Part shown: positions 1-6,260 of the stretch, in pieces
Position numbering within the stretch: the first letter of the stretch is position 1
How the letters are laid out: the number at the start of each line of letters is the position of its first letter
Source of the DNA: Ruminococcus sp.
Lineage (GTDB): Bacteria > Bacillota > Clostridia > Oscillospirales > Ruminococcaceae
Length of the DNA stretch: 6,287 nucleotides
Reading direction: 5' to 3'
NCBI GenBank assembly: GCA_019417865.1
Contig: DYCW01000331.1
Location: 1 to 6,287 of the forward strand
Notes under the pieces: generated by a model
Database searches by the model: none
Seen by the model: the letters and a program-made list of their open reading frames with translations, nothing else
What the model was told of the DNA's origin: nothing
Position numbers and translations under genes: made by a program

Positions 1-632
1 GTCTGGTGCTGAGTGTGATTCAACGCTTTTCTGGACGGGGAGAGGACATGGAAGACCTGTTTCAAGTTGGCGTAGTGGGGTTGATTAAAGCAATCAATCA
101 TTTTGACTTGAGCAAAGAAGTGCGGTTTTCTACCTACTGCGTGCCGATGATCAGCGGAGAACTGCGACGGTACCTACGGGACTTCAATCAAGTCAAAGTC
201 AGCCGTTCCCTGCGGGATTTGGCATATAAAGCGATGCAGGCAAAGGAACGTCTGACCGCAAGTCTACAGAGAGAGCCAACCATTGAACAGATTGCTTCGG
301 AAATTGGTGCCAAACGGGAGGATGTTGTCATCGCACTGGAAAGCATTACTGACCCGGTTTCTCTGTATGAGCCGGTTTATTCCGATTCCGGCGATACGCT
401 CTATGTTATGGATCAGATTAGTGATCGTGACAGCATGGAAAACTGGCTGGGCGAACTATCGATTCGGGAGGCAATGCAGAATTTAGGGCAGCGAGAAAAA
501 AATATCCTTTACCTGCGTTTTTTCCGTGGTAAGACCCAGATTGAAGTTGCTGGAGAAATCGGCATTTCACAGGCACAGGTTTCTCGTTTGGAGAAAGGGG
601 CTTTGCTGAAAATTAAGTCAGCGGTGCAATGA
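1..632 (+). CDS. sigG: RNA polymerase forespore-specific sigma factor SigG (5' end cut by window edge)
   Basis: This is a sigma-70 family factor that directs RNA polymerase to late forespore genes during endospore formation. The frame is open from the first base (first full codon at 3), and the visible start resembles the LVLSVIQRF stretch of Bacillus SigG, so roughly 45-50 N-terminal residues are missing; the GTG at 6 is not the true start. Numbering from that GTG, region 2 covers about residues 12-60 (DLFQVG, RFSTYCVPMI, RRYLRD), region 3 about 65-112 (VSRSLRDLAYKA), and region 4 about 157-204, with the helix-turn-helix GISQAQVSRLEK. The block PVSLYEPVYSDSGDTLYVMDQ resembles SigG and not SigF, which has a different linker there. 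It is the only plus-strand gene, and its last 15 bases overlap the end of the convergent DUF4250 gene. In Bacillus it follows spoIIGA-sigE; that part is outside the window. Confidence 0.93.
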   Translation, partial: LVLSVIQRFSGRGEDMEDLFQVGVVGLIKAINHFDLSKEVRFSTYCVPMISGELRRYLRDFNQVKVSRSLRDLAYKAMQAKERLTASLQREPTIEQIASEIGAKREDVVIALESITDPVSLYEPVYSDSGDTLYVMDQISDRDSMENWLGELSIREAMQNLGQREKNILYLRFFRGKTQIEVAGEIGISQAQVSRLEKGALLKIKSAVQ

Positions 633-818
633 GTATCCGTCATGAATAAACTGATTGCGGGTGGGGTCGTAGTGATATTGAACCGTTTTCATTTTTTCTT
701 CCAGTGCGGTTTGGCTTTCGTCTAAATCCTCGCAGAGGGTTGTGAGGGAGGCGTATTTGTCCCGCAGCTGGGTATTCAGATAACTGAGCAGGATATAGGG
801 ATCTTGGGGAATTGACAT
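618..818 (-). CDS. DUF4250 domain-containing protein, 66 aa
   Basis: This is a small soluble protein of unknown function. The pattern PQDPYILLSYLNTQLRDKY, followed by a short SLTTLCEDLD helix and a YHYDPTRNQF segment near residue 48-57, matches what I recall of the DUF4250 family, which is usually about 60 residues and common in Clostridia. The ATG at 818 is supported by AGAAGG eight bases upstream. It is the last gene of the minus-strand run, 32 bp after the flavodoxin-domain gene, so probably cotranscribed with it. Its C-terminal codons overlap the 3' end of sigG tail to tail by 15 bp, so either transcript would be antisense to the other unless it stops inside coding sequence. No signal peptide or membrane segment is visible. 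No biochemical role can be assigned. Confidence 0.85.
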   Translation of the reverse strand: MSIPQDPYILLSYLNTQLRDKYASLTTLCEDLDESQTALEEKMKTVQYHYDPTRNQFIHDGYSLHR

Positions 819-850
819 AAAAATAACCTTCTTTCATAAAATAAAGTGTG

Positions 851-1390
851 TTAAGTTTGTTCCTTTGCTGCAATCCACTCCAGCAGTGGTGTGAGATAAG
901 ACGGGTTTGTCCAGTCGCATTGTTTTCCGATTGCTTCCATTAGTGCAGTCATCCAGGGTTCATAAGTGGAGGGATCTTTTTTTGCCACTGCTTTTTGCAG
1001 CATCTTACATAGAATACGATCTTTGGCAGACATCTTTTCCATATCCCATGCTCCTCTTCCATAGAACAAAGGTGTGTCTCGCCATTCCTTTTGCAGATTG
1101 CGTTCCTTGATTGCTTTCAGGGCAGTTTCATCATATGGAGATGCACCAACGCAGAAAATGGCGATTTGTTTTTGCTGTAAAATACTGGAATGTTTTTTCA
1201 GAAAAGAGAGTCCGGCGATACCAGAAGCATAAATACCGCCGCATAAAATGATGGTGTCATATGCGGACAGCGTATCGGCTTTGCACTGTCGGATTTCCAT
1301 GCAGTCAAAACGTGTCTGCTCCTTGAGCCATAGGGCATATTTTTTAGAAGCACCGTATTTGGATTGATATAAAACAATTCCTCTTGTCAT
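851..1390 (-). CDS. flavodoxin domain-containing protein, 179 aa
   Basis: This is a probable FMN-binding flavodoxin-fold protein, likely a cytoplasmic electron carrier or oxidoreductase partner. The N-terminal beta strand GIVLYQS leads into a phosphate-binding loop of the type YQSKYGASKKYA (residues 8-19). A second strand, DTIILCGGIYASGIAG (45-60), would contact the flavin ring, and a third, QIAIFCVGAS (75-84), follows. The C-terminal third (about 105-179) has FYGRGAW and helical segments, as in the HemG-like/Flavodoxin_5 group in Clostridia rather than the short classical flavodoxins. HemG itself (protoporphyrinogen oxidase) is only a distant relative, and I see no haem genes nearby, so that function is not implied. 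The ATG at 1390 has AGAGG about six bases upstream. The gene lies 41 bp after the frameshifted membrane gene and 32 bp before DUF4250. Confidence 0.82.
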   Translation of the reverse strand: MTRGIVLYQSKYGASKKYALWLKEQTRFDCMEIRQCKADTLSAYDTIILCGGIYASGIAGLSFLKKHSSILQQKQIAIFCVGASPYDETALKAIKERNLQKEWRDTPLFYGRGAWDMEKMSAKDRILCKMLQKAVAKKDPSTYEPWMTALMEAIGKQCDWTNPSYLTPLLEWIAAKEQT

Positions 1391-1431
1391 CGTATTCCTC
1401 TTTTCATTTTACTTTTTTAAGTTGTATGGGG

Positions 1432-1894
1432 TTACTGAATTAAAAGGTTAGCAACTGTAGAACCTACATGGCACACTAAAAATGCTGTACCAAAGAGCAG
1501 TGCAACTTCGTTTCTGCGTATCCACGCAAATAGAAGTAATGCCAGGCAAGGGGCAAAGACACAAATCCAGCAGCACAATAAAATTTACAATGTTCGCATA
1601 ATAACAACTCCATCCAACAAAATACAACAGCACCATTCCCATGATACCAATTCTCCAACAGCGTTTCTTTAATGGTACTTGTGGAACATTTCGGAGTAGG
1701 CAAAGCGTTGCAATGAATAAAATTTGAAAGATACTACCCAGTTTTTCGATTGTAGGAAATACAGATTTTGCAGTTCTTAGGACATCTTGTGGGGCTGGTA
1801 CTGCAAACCAAATAAAATTGGGAAGCATAATCACAAGAAATAATAGAAAACCCAAAAGATCAAATGTGAAACGATAGTGTTTGTGGATATTCAT
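1432..1894 (-). pseudogene. small multi-pass membrane protein gene interrupted by a frameshift
   Basis: Reading from the ATG at 1894 (GGTGA close upstream) gives a hydrophobic protein with the conserved-looking block IMLPNFIWFAVPAP (22-35) and membrane segments near residues 12-32, 52-68 and 82-102. After residue about 104 this frame turns into cysteine-rich, non-membrane sequence ending at 1448. In the next frame (one base further along the minus strand) an open stretch runs from just after a TAA at 1587-1585 to a TAA at 1434-1432 and encodes two more good membrane segments, including VFAPCLALLLFAWI and ALLFGTAFLVCHVGST. Joining the frames in the AAATTTT tract at about 1580-1586 restores a protein of about 153 residues with five membrane spans. 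One extra base explains it, so this is either a genuine pseudogene or a sequencing error. Function is unknown; the family looks like small uncharacterised Bacillota membrane proteins. Confidence 0.72.
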
Positions 1895-1921
1895 TTTTTC
1901 ACCAATTTTTGCTTTTAATTT

Positions 1922-2587
1922 TTATAATGAATGAAAAATGTCGTTGCCGCATTGCGAGTTAAAATGATAGATTGCAGATGCCAGTTTTTCCGGCTGTTCC
2001 AGATTGACTTCATGCCCAGCATTGGGAATGACTTCCAATCTGGCATTGATCATGCTGTCTGCCAACTGACAGGCAGCTTTTTTATTTGTGTTGTCTTTTT
2101 CGCCGCAGATAACAAGCACAGGACAGAGAATGCGTTTCAATGCATTGGTAAAATTGAGAGACATCATGGAATGTGTTAAATCCATAAAGGCTTTTTTTGA
2201 AAATCCTGTACTTGCGAATGCCGCTTGGGGCATAAAGCGAAACAGAATATTCTGAAATCGCAGCAAGCCTTTCGGCATTTGAAACTGTGGTGCAATCAGA
2301 ATCAGAGACTGTACATTTTCTGGATGATCTATGGCATAATGCAACGCCAGCACAGCACCAAGAGATAAACCACACAGATGGAATGGGGCAGAAATTGGAT
2401 TGCAGTACGCAGAAAAATGCTGATATAATATTTCATATGTATAAGGGGCTTGTTTCAAAAAGGAAGACAGTTCTGGACAGAATATATGCTGTTGGTGATC
2501 CAAAAAAGAAATGGTTGGATTCCAGCTGGATGCCTCTTGTCCCAGTCCATGTACCAGTATCAGAGGATGACGATCATTGATTTTCAT
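1922..2587 (-). CDS. alpha/beta fold hydrolase, 221 aa
   Basis: This is a serine hydrolase of the alpha/beta fold with a complete set of expected motifs: oxyanion HGLGQ at residues 13-17, nucleophile elbow GLSLG at 73-77 (Ser75), the acid in CGEKD (Asp165) and the base in AGHEVN (His192). Length is slightly short of the usual 240-280 because the cap (about 101-145, from APQFQMPKG onward) is small. The substrate cannot be told from sequence; carboxylesterase or small-molecule hydrolase activity are both possible, and the MhpC-like family label is generic. No signal peptide is seen, so it is likely cytoplasmic. The start codon overlaps the rarA stop as ATGA, with GGAGG about ten bases upstream inside rarA, which argues for translational coupling. 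It ends 27 bp before the membrane gene. Confidence 0.87.
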   Translation of the reverse strand: MKINDRHPLILVHGLGQEASSWNPTISFLDHQQHIFCPELSSFLKQAPYTYEILYQHFSAYCNPISAPFHLCGLSLGAVLALHYAIDHPENVQSLILIAPQFQMPKGLLRFQNILFRFMPQAAFASTGFSKKAFMDLTHSMMSLNFTNALKRILCPVLVICGEKDNTNKKAACQLADSMINARLEVIPNAGHEVNLEQPEKLASAIYHFNSQCGNDIFHSL

Positions 2588-3855
2588 TCTGTCGTTTCCT
2601 CCAGCAGTTTTTTTCGGTAAGCAGCAGCTGCCTGTTCCTGTTTGTTATCACCGAACTGATAGTAAACTGCATTCTTTATTTCATTTGGCAGATATTGCTG
2701 TTTTACATAATGATGCGGATAGTCATGCGGATATAAATAGTGCTGTCCTTTCACAACTGCCTCAGCCCCATCAAAATGGCAGTTTTGCAGATGCCGTGGA
2801 AAATCCAGTGCACCGTGTTTTTCCACATCTGCCATCGCAGCGTGCATGGCAAGGTAGGAACTGTTGGATTTTGGAGCAGTTGCCAACAGGACAATTGCTT
2901 CTGCAAGGGGAATCTGTGCCTCCGGCAATCCCAGCTGCAAGGCACTGTCCACACAAGCTTTTGTGATGACAATTGCCTGTGGATAGGCAAGTCCAATATC
3001 CTCCGATGCAATCACCAATAATCGTCGGCAAAGGGAGAGTAAGTCTCCAGCAGAAAGTAGTCGTGCTGCATAGTGCAGGGCAGCATTTTCATCCGAACCC
3101 CGGATGGATTTTTGCAGGGCAGAGAGCAAGTCGTAATGCTGATCGTTTTCTCTGTCATACCGCATATTGCTTCTTTGTGTCAGTTCCTGTGCCAGTTTCA
3201 GAGAAACACGCAGTCCATCTTGCACCTTTTCTGCCGACAGAACACAGAGTTCTACCGTATTCATTGCCTTTCGGACATCGCCGCCGCATCCGCCTGCAAT
3301 GTGTGCTGTGACGCCGTCTGCCACCTGAATGGAAACCGGCATATTTTGCTGGATTTTGGAGAATGCCCGTTCGACCGCTTTCTGCATTTCTTCCGACGGA
3401 ACCGGTTTAAATTCAAATACGGTAGAACGGCTGATGAGAGCATTATAAACTGCAAAATATGGATTTTCGGTTGTAGAGGCAATTAGGGTGATTTGTCCGT
3501 TTTCGATGTATTCCAGTAGGCTTTGCTGCTGTTTTTTATTGAGATACTGAATCTCGTCCAGATAGAGTAAAATGCCGTGCATGCCGGAGAGTGTGCCGAC
3601 TTCTGCTGCAACATCCCGTAAATCCGCAGTCGAAGCAGTGGTTCCATTGAGTTTATGTAGAGACATGGAGGTACTGTTTGCAATCATGCGGGCAACAGTG
3701 GTCTTTCCCACACCGGATGGACCATAGAAAATCATATTGGGGATTCTGCCACTTTCGATGATACGGCGAAGTGGTCGGTTCGGTGCCAGCAGGTGCTGCT
3801 GACCGACAATTTCTTCTAAACAGGATGGACGGATTTGTTCTGCTAAGGGCTGCAT
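2584..3855 (-). CDS. rarA: replication-associated recombination protein A (RarA/MgsA), AAA+ ATPase, 423 aa
   Basis: This is an AAA+ ATPase related to clamp-loader and RuvB proteins that acts at stalled replication forks. Walker A is GPSGVGKT (45-52), Walker B LLYLDEI (96-102), sensor 1 lies in IASTTENPYF (125-134), a likely arginine finger is Arg143 in ALISRS, and sensor 2 is Arg195 in GGDVRKAMNTVE. The C-terminal RarA domain follows, with ASEDIGLAYPQA (283-294) and APKSNSSYLAM (327-337), ending in an HHYVKQQYLP block typical of the family. The length fits RarA of Bacillus (about 420 residues). The ATG at 3855 is preferred over an in-frame ATG at 3930, because it has an AAAGGGGG ribosome site and begins at the conserved MQPLAEQIRP; the upstream one would overlap the YwqG gene. 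Walker A is PSGVG rather than the common PPGTG. It is coupled to the hydrolase by ATGA. Confidence 0.96.
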   Translation of the reverse strand: MQPLAEQIRPSCLEEIVGQQHLLAPNRPLRRIIESGRIPNMIFYGPSGVGKTTVARMIANSTSMSLHKLNGTTASTADLRDVAAEVGTLSGMHGILLYLDEIQYLNKKQQQSLLEYIENGQITLIASTTENPYFAVYNALISRSTVFEFKPVPSEEMQKAVERAFSKIQQNMPVSIQVADGVTAHIAGGCGGDVRKAMNTVELCVLSAEKVQDGLRVSLKLAQELTQRSNMRYDRENDQHYDLLSALQKSIRGSDENAALHYAARLLSAGDLLSLCRRLLVIASEDIGLAYPQAIVITKACVDSALQLGLPEAQIPLAEAIVLLATAPKSNSSYLAMHAAMADVEKHGALDFPRHLQNCHFDGAEAVVKGQHYLYPHDYPHHYVKQQYLPNEIKNAVYYQFGDNKQEQAAAAYRKKLLEETTE

Positions 3856-3864
3856 GGTGTGCGT

Positions 3865-3872
3865 CCCCCTTT
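3865..3872 (-). promoter_or_regulatory. ribosome binding site of rarA
   Basis: AAAGGGGG on the minus strand sits nine bases before the ATG at 3855. It decides the rarA start against the in-frame upstream ATG at 3930. Confidence 0.75.
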
Positions 3873-3905
3873 CTATGATTTTTAATGTGACGTTTGGTGC
3901 TGTAT

Positions 3906-4796
3906 TCAACAGCAATCCCAAGAAAACCATGCCTTTTCAAAGGCACACTGTTTCAAATCCATTCGTTTGATGAAAAATCGTCCCACACCGGAATCACACC
4001 ACATAACTTTGATCCAGTCATGGGTACGGGTTGCAAAGTTGACAGGGGCGAAATCGCTGCACAGCTGAAACAGCATCATCGGTGCATCGTCTGCATGAAT
4101 GTCAAATTCCTTTCCCCGTTCATATTCACAATAATCCCAGTCGTTGAACTGTGTAGAATAGGGATAACCGCCGACCTTGTGAAAATTTCCGAATGCTCCA
4201 TCTCGTTCCTCGCAATCTCCCACAAATACATTATAGATATCGGGTGATTCTGCATCCTCTGGGTTGCTGATATATTTGCCAGACAATTCTGTATAGTATT
4301 GGCAGAATAACGATTTTAGTCGACAGTCATTGTTGGTCATAGATTCTTCCGACAGGGTAAACCGCATTCGATAGGAACCTATGACGGGAAAACTATGTGC
4401 ATTGTCTTTTTTATATACTTGTATTTTTGCTGTGACACTGTCTTCTGTGACGGTACGGTCAATCGTTTTGTGGTAGAGGACAATGGCTTCCTCCCATGCC
4501 CATTTGTCAGACATCCAGAATTGAAGCATGCCTTCATGCGGATAGTCTGGCAGGGCTTCCAGTTCGGCACAGTCGATTTGGGCAAGCAGCTGCATTTGTC
4601 TGCCGTCTTTGTCTAGTGGAATCGTAAAATTCTTTGGTAGATATGGTAGACCACCAACCTTGCTGTCAAAAATAGAAAGCGGTTCTTCTTCCAATGAGAT
4701 AGAAAGACAGGGCGTTTTGGTTTCATCTATGACCTTTTGAGCGGCTGCTTTTGCCATATCGTAGGCAGAACGATCAGGATTGGTTTCATTTGTCAT
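3906..4796 (-). CDS. YwqG family protein (DUF1963), 296 aa
   Basis: The family is named after Bacillus subtilis YwqG, a cytoplasmic protein of unknown biochemical function. Diagnostic features are two copies of the KVGG(L/Y)PY motif (46-52 and 207-213, the second as HKVGGYPYSTQ), LLAQIDCAEL (70-79), GMLQFW (89-94), MLFQLCSD (241-248), and the C-terminal CDSGVGRFFI (267-276). Full length fits the family, and no signal peptide or membrane span is visible. The ATG at 4796 has AAAGGAG nine bases upstream. It lies 49 bp after the unrecognised 154-residue gene and 50 bp before rarA. In B. subtilis ywqG sits next to the ywqHIJKL LXG-toxin locus, and DUF1963 proteins turn up in immunity arrays, so the immunity-like genes just upstream here are suggestive. 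A direct immunity role is inference only. Confidence 0.87.
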   Translation of the reverse strand: MTNETNPDRSAYDMAKAAAQKVIDETKTPCLSISLEEEPLSIFDSKVGGLPYLPKNFTIPLDKDGRQMQLLAQIDCAELEALPDYPHEGMLQFWMSDKWAWEEAIVLYHKTIDRTVTEDSVTAKIQVYKKDNAHSFPVIGSYRMRFTLSEESMTNNDCRLKSLFCQYYTELSGKYISNPEDAESPDIYNVFVGDCEERDGAFGNFHKVGGYPYSTQFNDWDYCEYERGKEFDIHADDAPMMLFQLCSDFAPVNFATRTHDWIKVMWCDSGVGRFFIKRMDLKQCAFEKAWFSWDCC

Positions 4797-4820
4797 GAGA
4801 ATGTTCTCCTTTTATCTTTT

Positions 4821-4849
4821 ATTATATTTCCTTTATTTCATATTTTTAA
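4821..4849 (-). promoter_or_regulatory. candidate sigma-A promoter upstream of the YwqG gene
   Basis: A perfect TATAAT lies on the minus strand at 4826-4821, 24 bases before the ATG at 4796. A weak TTAAAA (-35 like) is at 4849-4844 with 17-bp spacing, overlapping the stop codon of the preceding gene. The gap is very AT-rich, so a chance match is quite possible, and the start site would leave a very short leader. If real, it would give ywqG-rarA-hydrolase their own transcription start, separate from the immunity-like genes. Confidence 0.3.
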
Positions 4850-5310
4850 GAAACGAAAATATGTTCTTTGATCCAGCATTGCAGTTCTTCTGGTGTAGCA
4901 TCTTGTAGCCCGAACAATCGCAGTGCACAGGGAGAATCAGCCGGGTCTGTAAAATCTCGCCAGAGTTTTTTCGATTCGATTTGCACGGCTTCTTCTGTGT
5001 GATAACCATCGTGAAAGACGACTTCTCCATTTTGTAGTTCCACAATGTCATTGGTAAACCATTTCCAGTGTTCCACAGAAGGATGATAGGCAACGCCACG
5101 CTCTTTACTGATTCTCCAGCAGCCGTCATAGCCATCATCTGCTATAAATTGTTCTGCCATTTCCCGCAATGAACCGAGCGGTATGGCATATTCAAAATCC
5201 AGTGTTTCCAATGCCACAATCAATTCTTCTAATTCTTCTCTAGTCTGAATATGCACCACAAATTCAATATTCTCATTTTTTTCTATCAATTTTTGAAAAC
5301 GATTCTCCAT
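4846..5310 (-). CDS. uncharacterised acidic protein, 154 aa, in an immunity-like gene cluster
   Basis: I do not recognise the family. The protein is soluble-looking and acidic, with no signal peptide or membrane segment. It opens with a charged helix (MENRFQKLIEKNENIEF), followed by HIQTREELEELIVALETLDFEYA (20-42), a glycine- and tryptophan-rich middle (GYDGCWRISKERGVAYHP, 60-77, and EHWKWF, 80-85), a short VVFHDGYHTEE strand-loop (97-107), and a helical C-terminus TPEELQCWIKEHIF (139-152). The composition and size fit single-domain immunity proteins of toxin loci, but this is inference from neighbours. The ATG at 5310 is chosen because AGGAGG lies six bases upstream; an in-frame ATG at 5361 would overlap the DUF6985-type gene and lacks such a site. 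It begins 16 bp after that gene, so the two are almost surely cotranscribed. Confidence 0.8.
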   Translation of the reverse strand: MENRFQKLIEKNENIEFVVHIQTREELEELIVALETLDFEYAIPLGSLREMAEQFIADDGYDGCWRISKERGVAYHPSVEHWKWFTNDIVELQNGEVVFHDGYHTEEAVQIESKKLWRDFTDPADSPCALRLFGLQDATPEELQCWIKEHIFVS

Positions 5311-5316
5311 TCTGTT

Positions 5317-5323
5317 CCTCCTT
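5317..5323 (-). promoter_or_regulatory. ribosome binding site of the 154-aa gene
   Basis: AAGGAGG on the minus strand, six bases before the ATG at 5310, is the strongest Shine-Dalgarno site in the window and fixes this start. It lies in the 16-bp gap directly after the stop codon of the upstream gene. Confidence 0.85.
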
Positions 5324-5326
5324 CCA

Positions 5327-5788
5327 TTAAAACGCAATATCCTGATAACCAATATCATCAATCATTTCATTTATGAATCTAATTCCAAGACCATTTTCTT
5401 CATCCCAAATGCAACTTAATGCGAGATTAACACATCTTTCTTCATAAATACCTGAAACAGGAATCACCAATGCATCTATTTGAATCAACCTAACGATATC
5501 ATCTACATGATGGATATTCGGGAAATCCGCATTGCTGCCATCATCGTAACCGAGTTCTATTCTCAACTGGCAATAGTATTCATATATGCTTTTTTTCATC
5601 TCATTCTGCATGTTATCCCAATTATGGATGAAAAAATGAAACGAGTCATATTGCCAAGAATCAAATTCATGATCTATTTCACCAGAGATGATCAAATCCA
5701 CAGATTGTTTTTTGCCAAAACAATTCAGTTGTATCTTGCCATTCCACCCATATTCATATTCAATTTCTCCAAACACTTTATCAATCAT
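5327..5788 (-). CDS. DUF6985-like protein, probable immunity-type protein, 153 aa
   Basis: The N-terminus FGEIEYEYGWNGKIQLNCFGK (6-26) and the C-terminus CIWDEENGLGIRF (126-138) followed by GYQDIAF at the very end (147-153) match my recollection of DUF6985 domain proteins. That family is often found in Bacillota immunity-gene clusters; its activity is unknown. The middle (about 45-80) is a helical, aromatic-rich segment (WQYDSFHFFIHNW), and there is no signal peptide or membrane span. The ATG at 5788 has AAAGGA six bases upstream with a second AGGAGA just before it, and starts at the conserved beginning. A longer start at 5863 overlaps the upstream stop as ATGA, but adds 25 basic, unfamiliar residues and has only a poorly placed ribosome site. 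Base composition is strongly AT-rich compared with rarA, suggesting acquisition by transfer. The family call is from memory of motifs. Confidence 0.7.
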   Translation of the reverse strand: MIDKVFGEIEYEYGWNGKIQLNCFGKKQSVDLIISGEIDHEFDSWQYDSFHFFIHNWDNMQNEMKKSIYEYYCQLRIELGYDDGSNADFPNIHHVDDIVRLIQIDALVIPVSGIYEERCVNLALSCIWDEENGLGIRFINEMIDDIGYQDIAF

Positions 5789-5794
5789 ATATTT

Positions 5795-5806
5795 TCCTTT
5801 TCTCCT
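5795..5806 (-). promoter_or_regulatory. tandem ribosome binding site of the DUF6985-like gene
   Basis: AGGAGA (5806-5801) and AAAGGA (5800-5795) lie in tandem on the minus strand, the second six bases before the ATG at 5788. This favours 5788 over the longer in-frame start at 5863. Confidence 0.65.
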
Positions 5807-5859
5807 AAAAGCATAAATTTGGCATTTTTTCCGTTGGAACGAATTGCATTGTTTTTGTA

Positions 5860-6249
5860 TCATTCACCCACAAGCGGCACGCCTGTTGAAAAAGATTCCT
5901 CTACATTATCAAGTGCAGATGCAAATATCGTACGATTCACAATTTTCTCTGATACGATTCTTTTCTCAGGTGAACACGCAAGTAAATACCGTATAATTGC
6001 AAGCTCTACATAATTCGTAAATTGTTCATAAGGCAACAAAGAATGATTCCCTTCAAAGGTTTCAAAACGATAATATTCCTTCTCATGATCCGTTTCATAG
6101 TAACAACAGCAGAGTTCTTCCACCCAGTCTCCCTTTGAGGATATTTTCATCAGAAAATTGTTGAAATTCGACTCTAGTATTGTATTTATAAGTAATATTA
6201 CATCAAAATCCTTCTTACTCTTTAAATCATTGATAAAAAGTAGATTCAT
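5860..6249 (-). CDS. CdiI-like (ribonuclease toxin immunity) protein, 129 aa
   Basis: The protein resembles what I recall of small Bacillota proteins annotated as ribonuclease toxin immunity protein CdiI. The pattern is an INTI(L) segment near residue 21-24, then NFLMKIS (31-37), a G-containing turn, EELCCCYYETD (44-54), an FEG triplet (64-66) and a C-terminal YEQFTNYVELAIIRYLL helix (74-90). Such proteins bind and neutralise a cognate toxin domain in the cytoplasm. The match is by motif spacing only, so the family call is tentative. The C-terminal 40 residues beyond PEKR are less familiar. The ATG at 6249 has a G7 run four bases upstream acting as ribosome site. The frame stays open to the right window edge (12 further codons), so a longer or truncated form cannot be excluded. 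The region is very AT-rich (20-35% GC in the lines counted). No toxin gene is visible. Confidence 0.7.
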   Translation of the reverse strand: MNLLFINDLKSKKDFDVILLINTILESNFNNFLMKISSKGDWVEELCCCYYETDHEKEYYRFETFEGNHSLLPYEQFTNYVELAIIRYLLACSPEKRIVSEKIVNRTIFASALDNVEESFSTGVPLVGE

Positions 6250-6253
6250 TTTT

Positions 6254-6260
6254 CCCCCCC
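6254..6260 (-). promoter_or_regulatory. G7 homopolymer serving as ribosome binding site
   Basis: Seven G on the minus strand (C7 on plus) lie four bases before the ATG at 6249, in otherwise AT-rich DNA. It can pair with the 16S anti-Shine-Dalgarno CCUCC only in part, but is the only purine-rich G tract available. Confidence 0.5.

Noticed and set aside
1..632. SigF instead of SigG for the sigma factor
   Set aside because: The LSVIQRF start, the RDLAYKA block and the PVSLYEP...YVMDQIS linker follow SigG; SigF has a different linker with SSIHETVY-like sequence.
1391..1431. A possible terminator or promoter between the membrane gene and the flavodoxin-domain gene
   Set aside because: It is AT-rich with A and T runs, but shows no stem of useful length and no paired -35/-10 elements.
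1476..1703. A second minus-strand frame within the membrane gene as the continuation after the frameshift
   Set aside because: It ends early and gives fewer membrane-like residues; the frame ending at 1432 restores two clean hydrophobic segments and a sensible length.
2577..2966. A plus-strand open frame of 129 codons opposite the rarA 3' end
   Set aside because: It is the antisense shadow of rarA; the protein has no recognisable motif.
3856..3930. N-terminal extension of RarA to an ATG at 3930
   Set aside because: It would overlap the end of the YwqG gene, has no good ribosome site, and adds residues not seen in the family before the conserved MQPLAEQIRP start.
3894..4247. A plus-strand open frame of 117 codons opposite the YwqG gene
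   Set aside because: It is antisense to a clear YwqG family gene, with no family resemblance.
5311..5361. N-terminal extension of the 154-aa protein to an ATG at 5361
   Set aside because: It overlaps the DUF6985-like gene by about 35 bp, and the strong AGGAGG lies just before the ATG at 5310.
5480..6013. A 177-codon plus-strand open frame opposite the DUF6985-like and CdiI-like genes
   Set aside because: It spans the junction of two better-supported minus-strand genes, has low-complexity hydrophobic composition expected from antisense AT-rich DNA, and matches no family I know.
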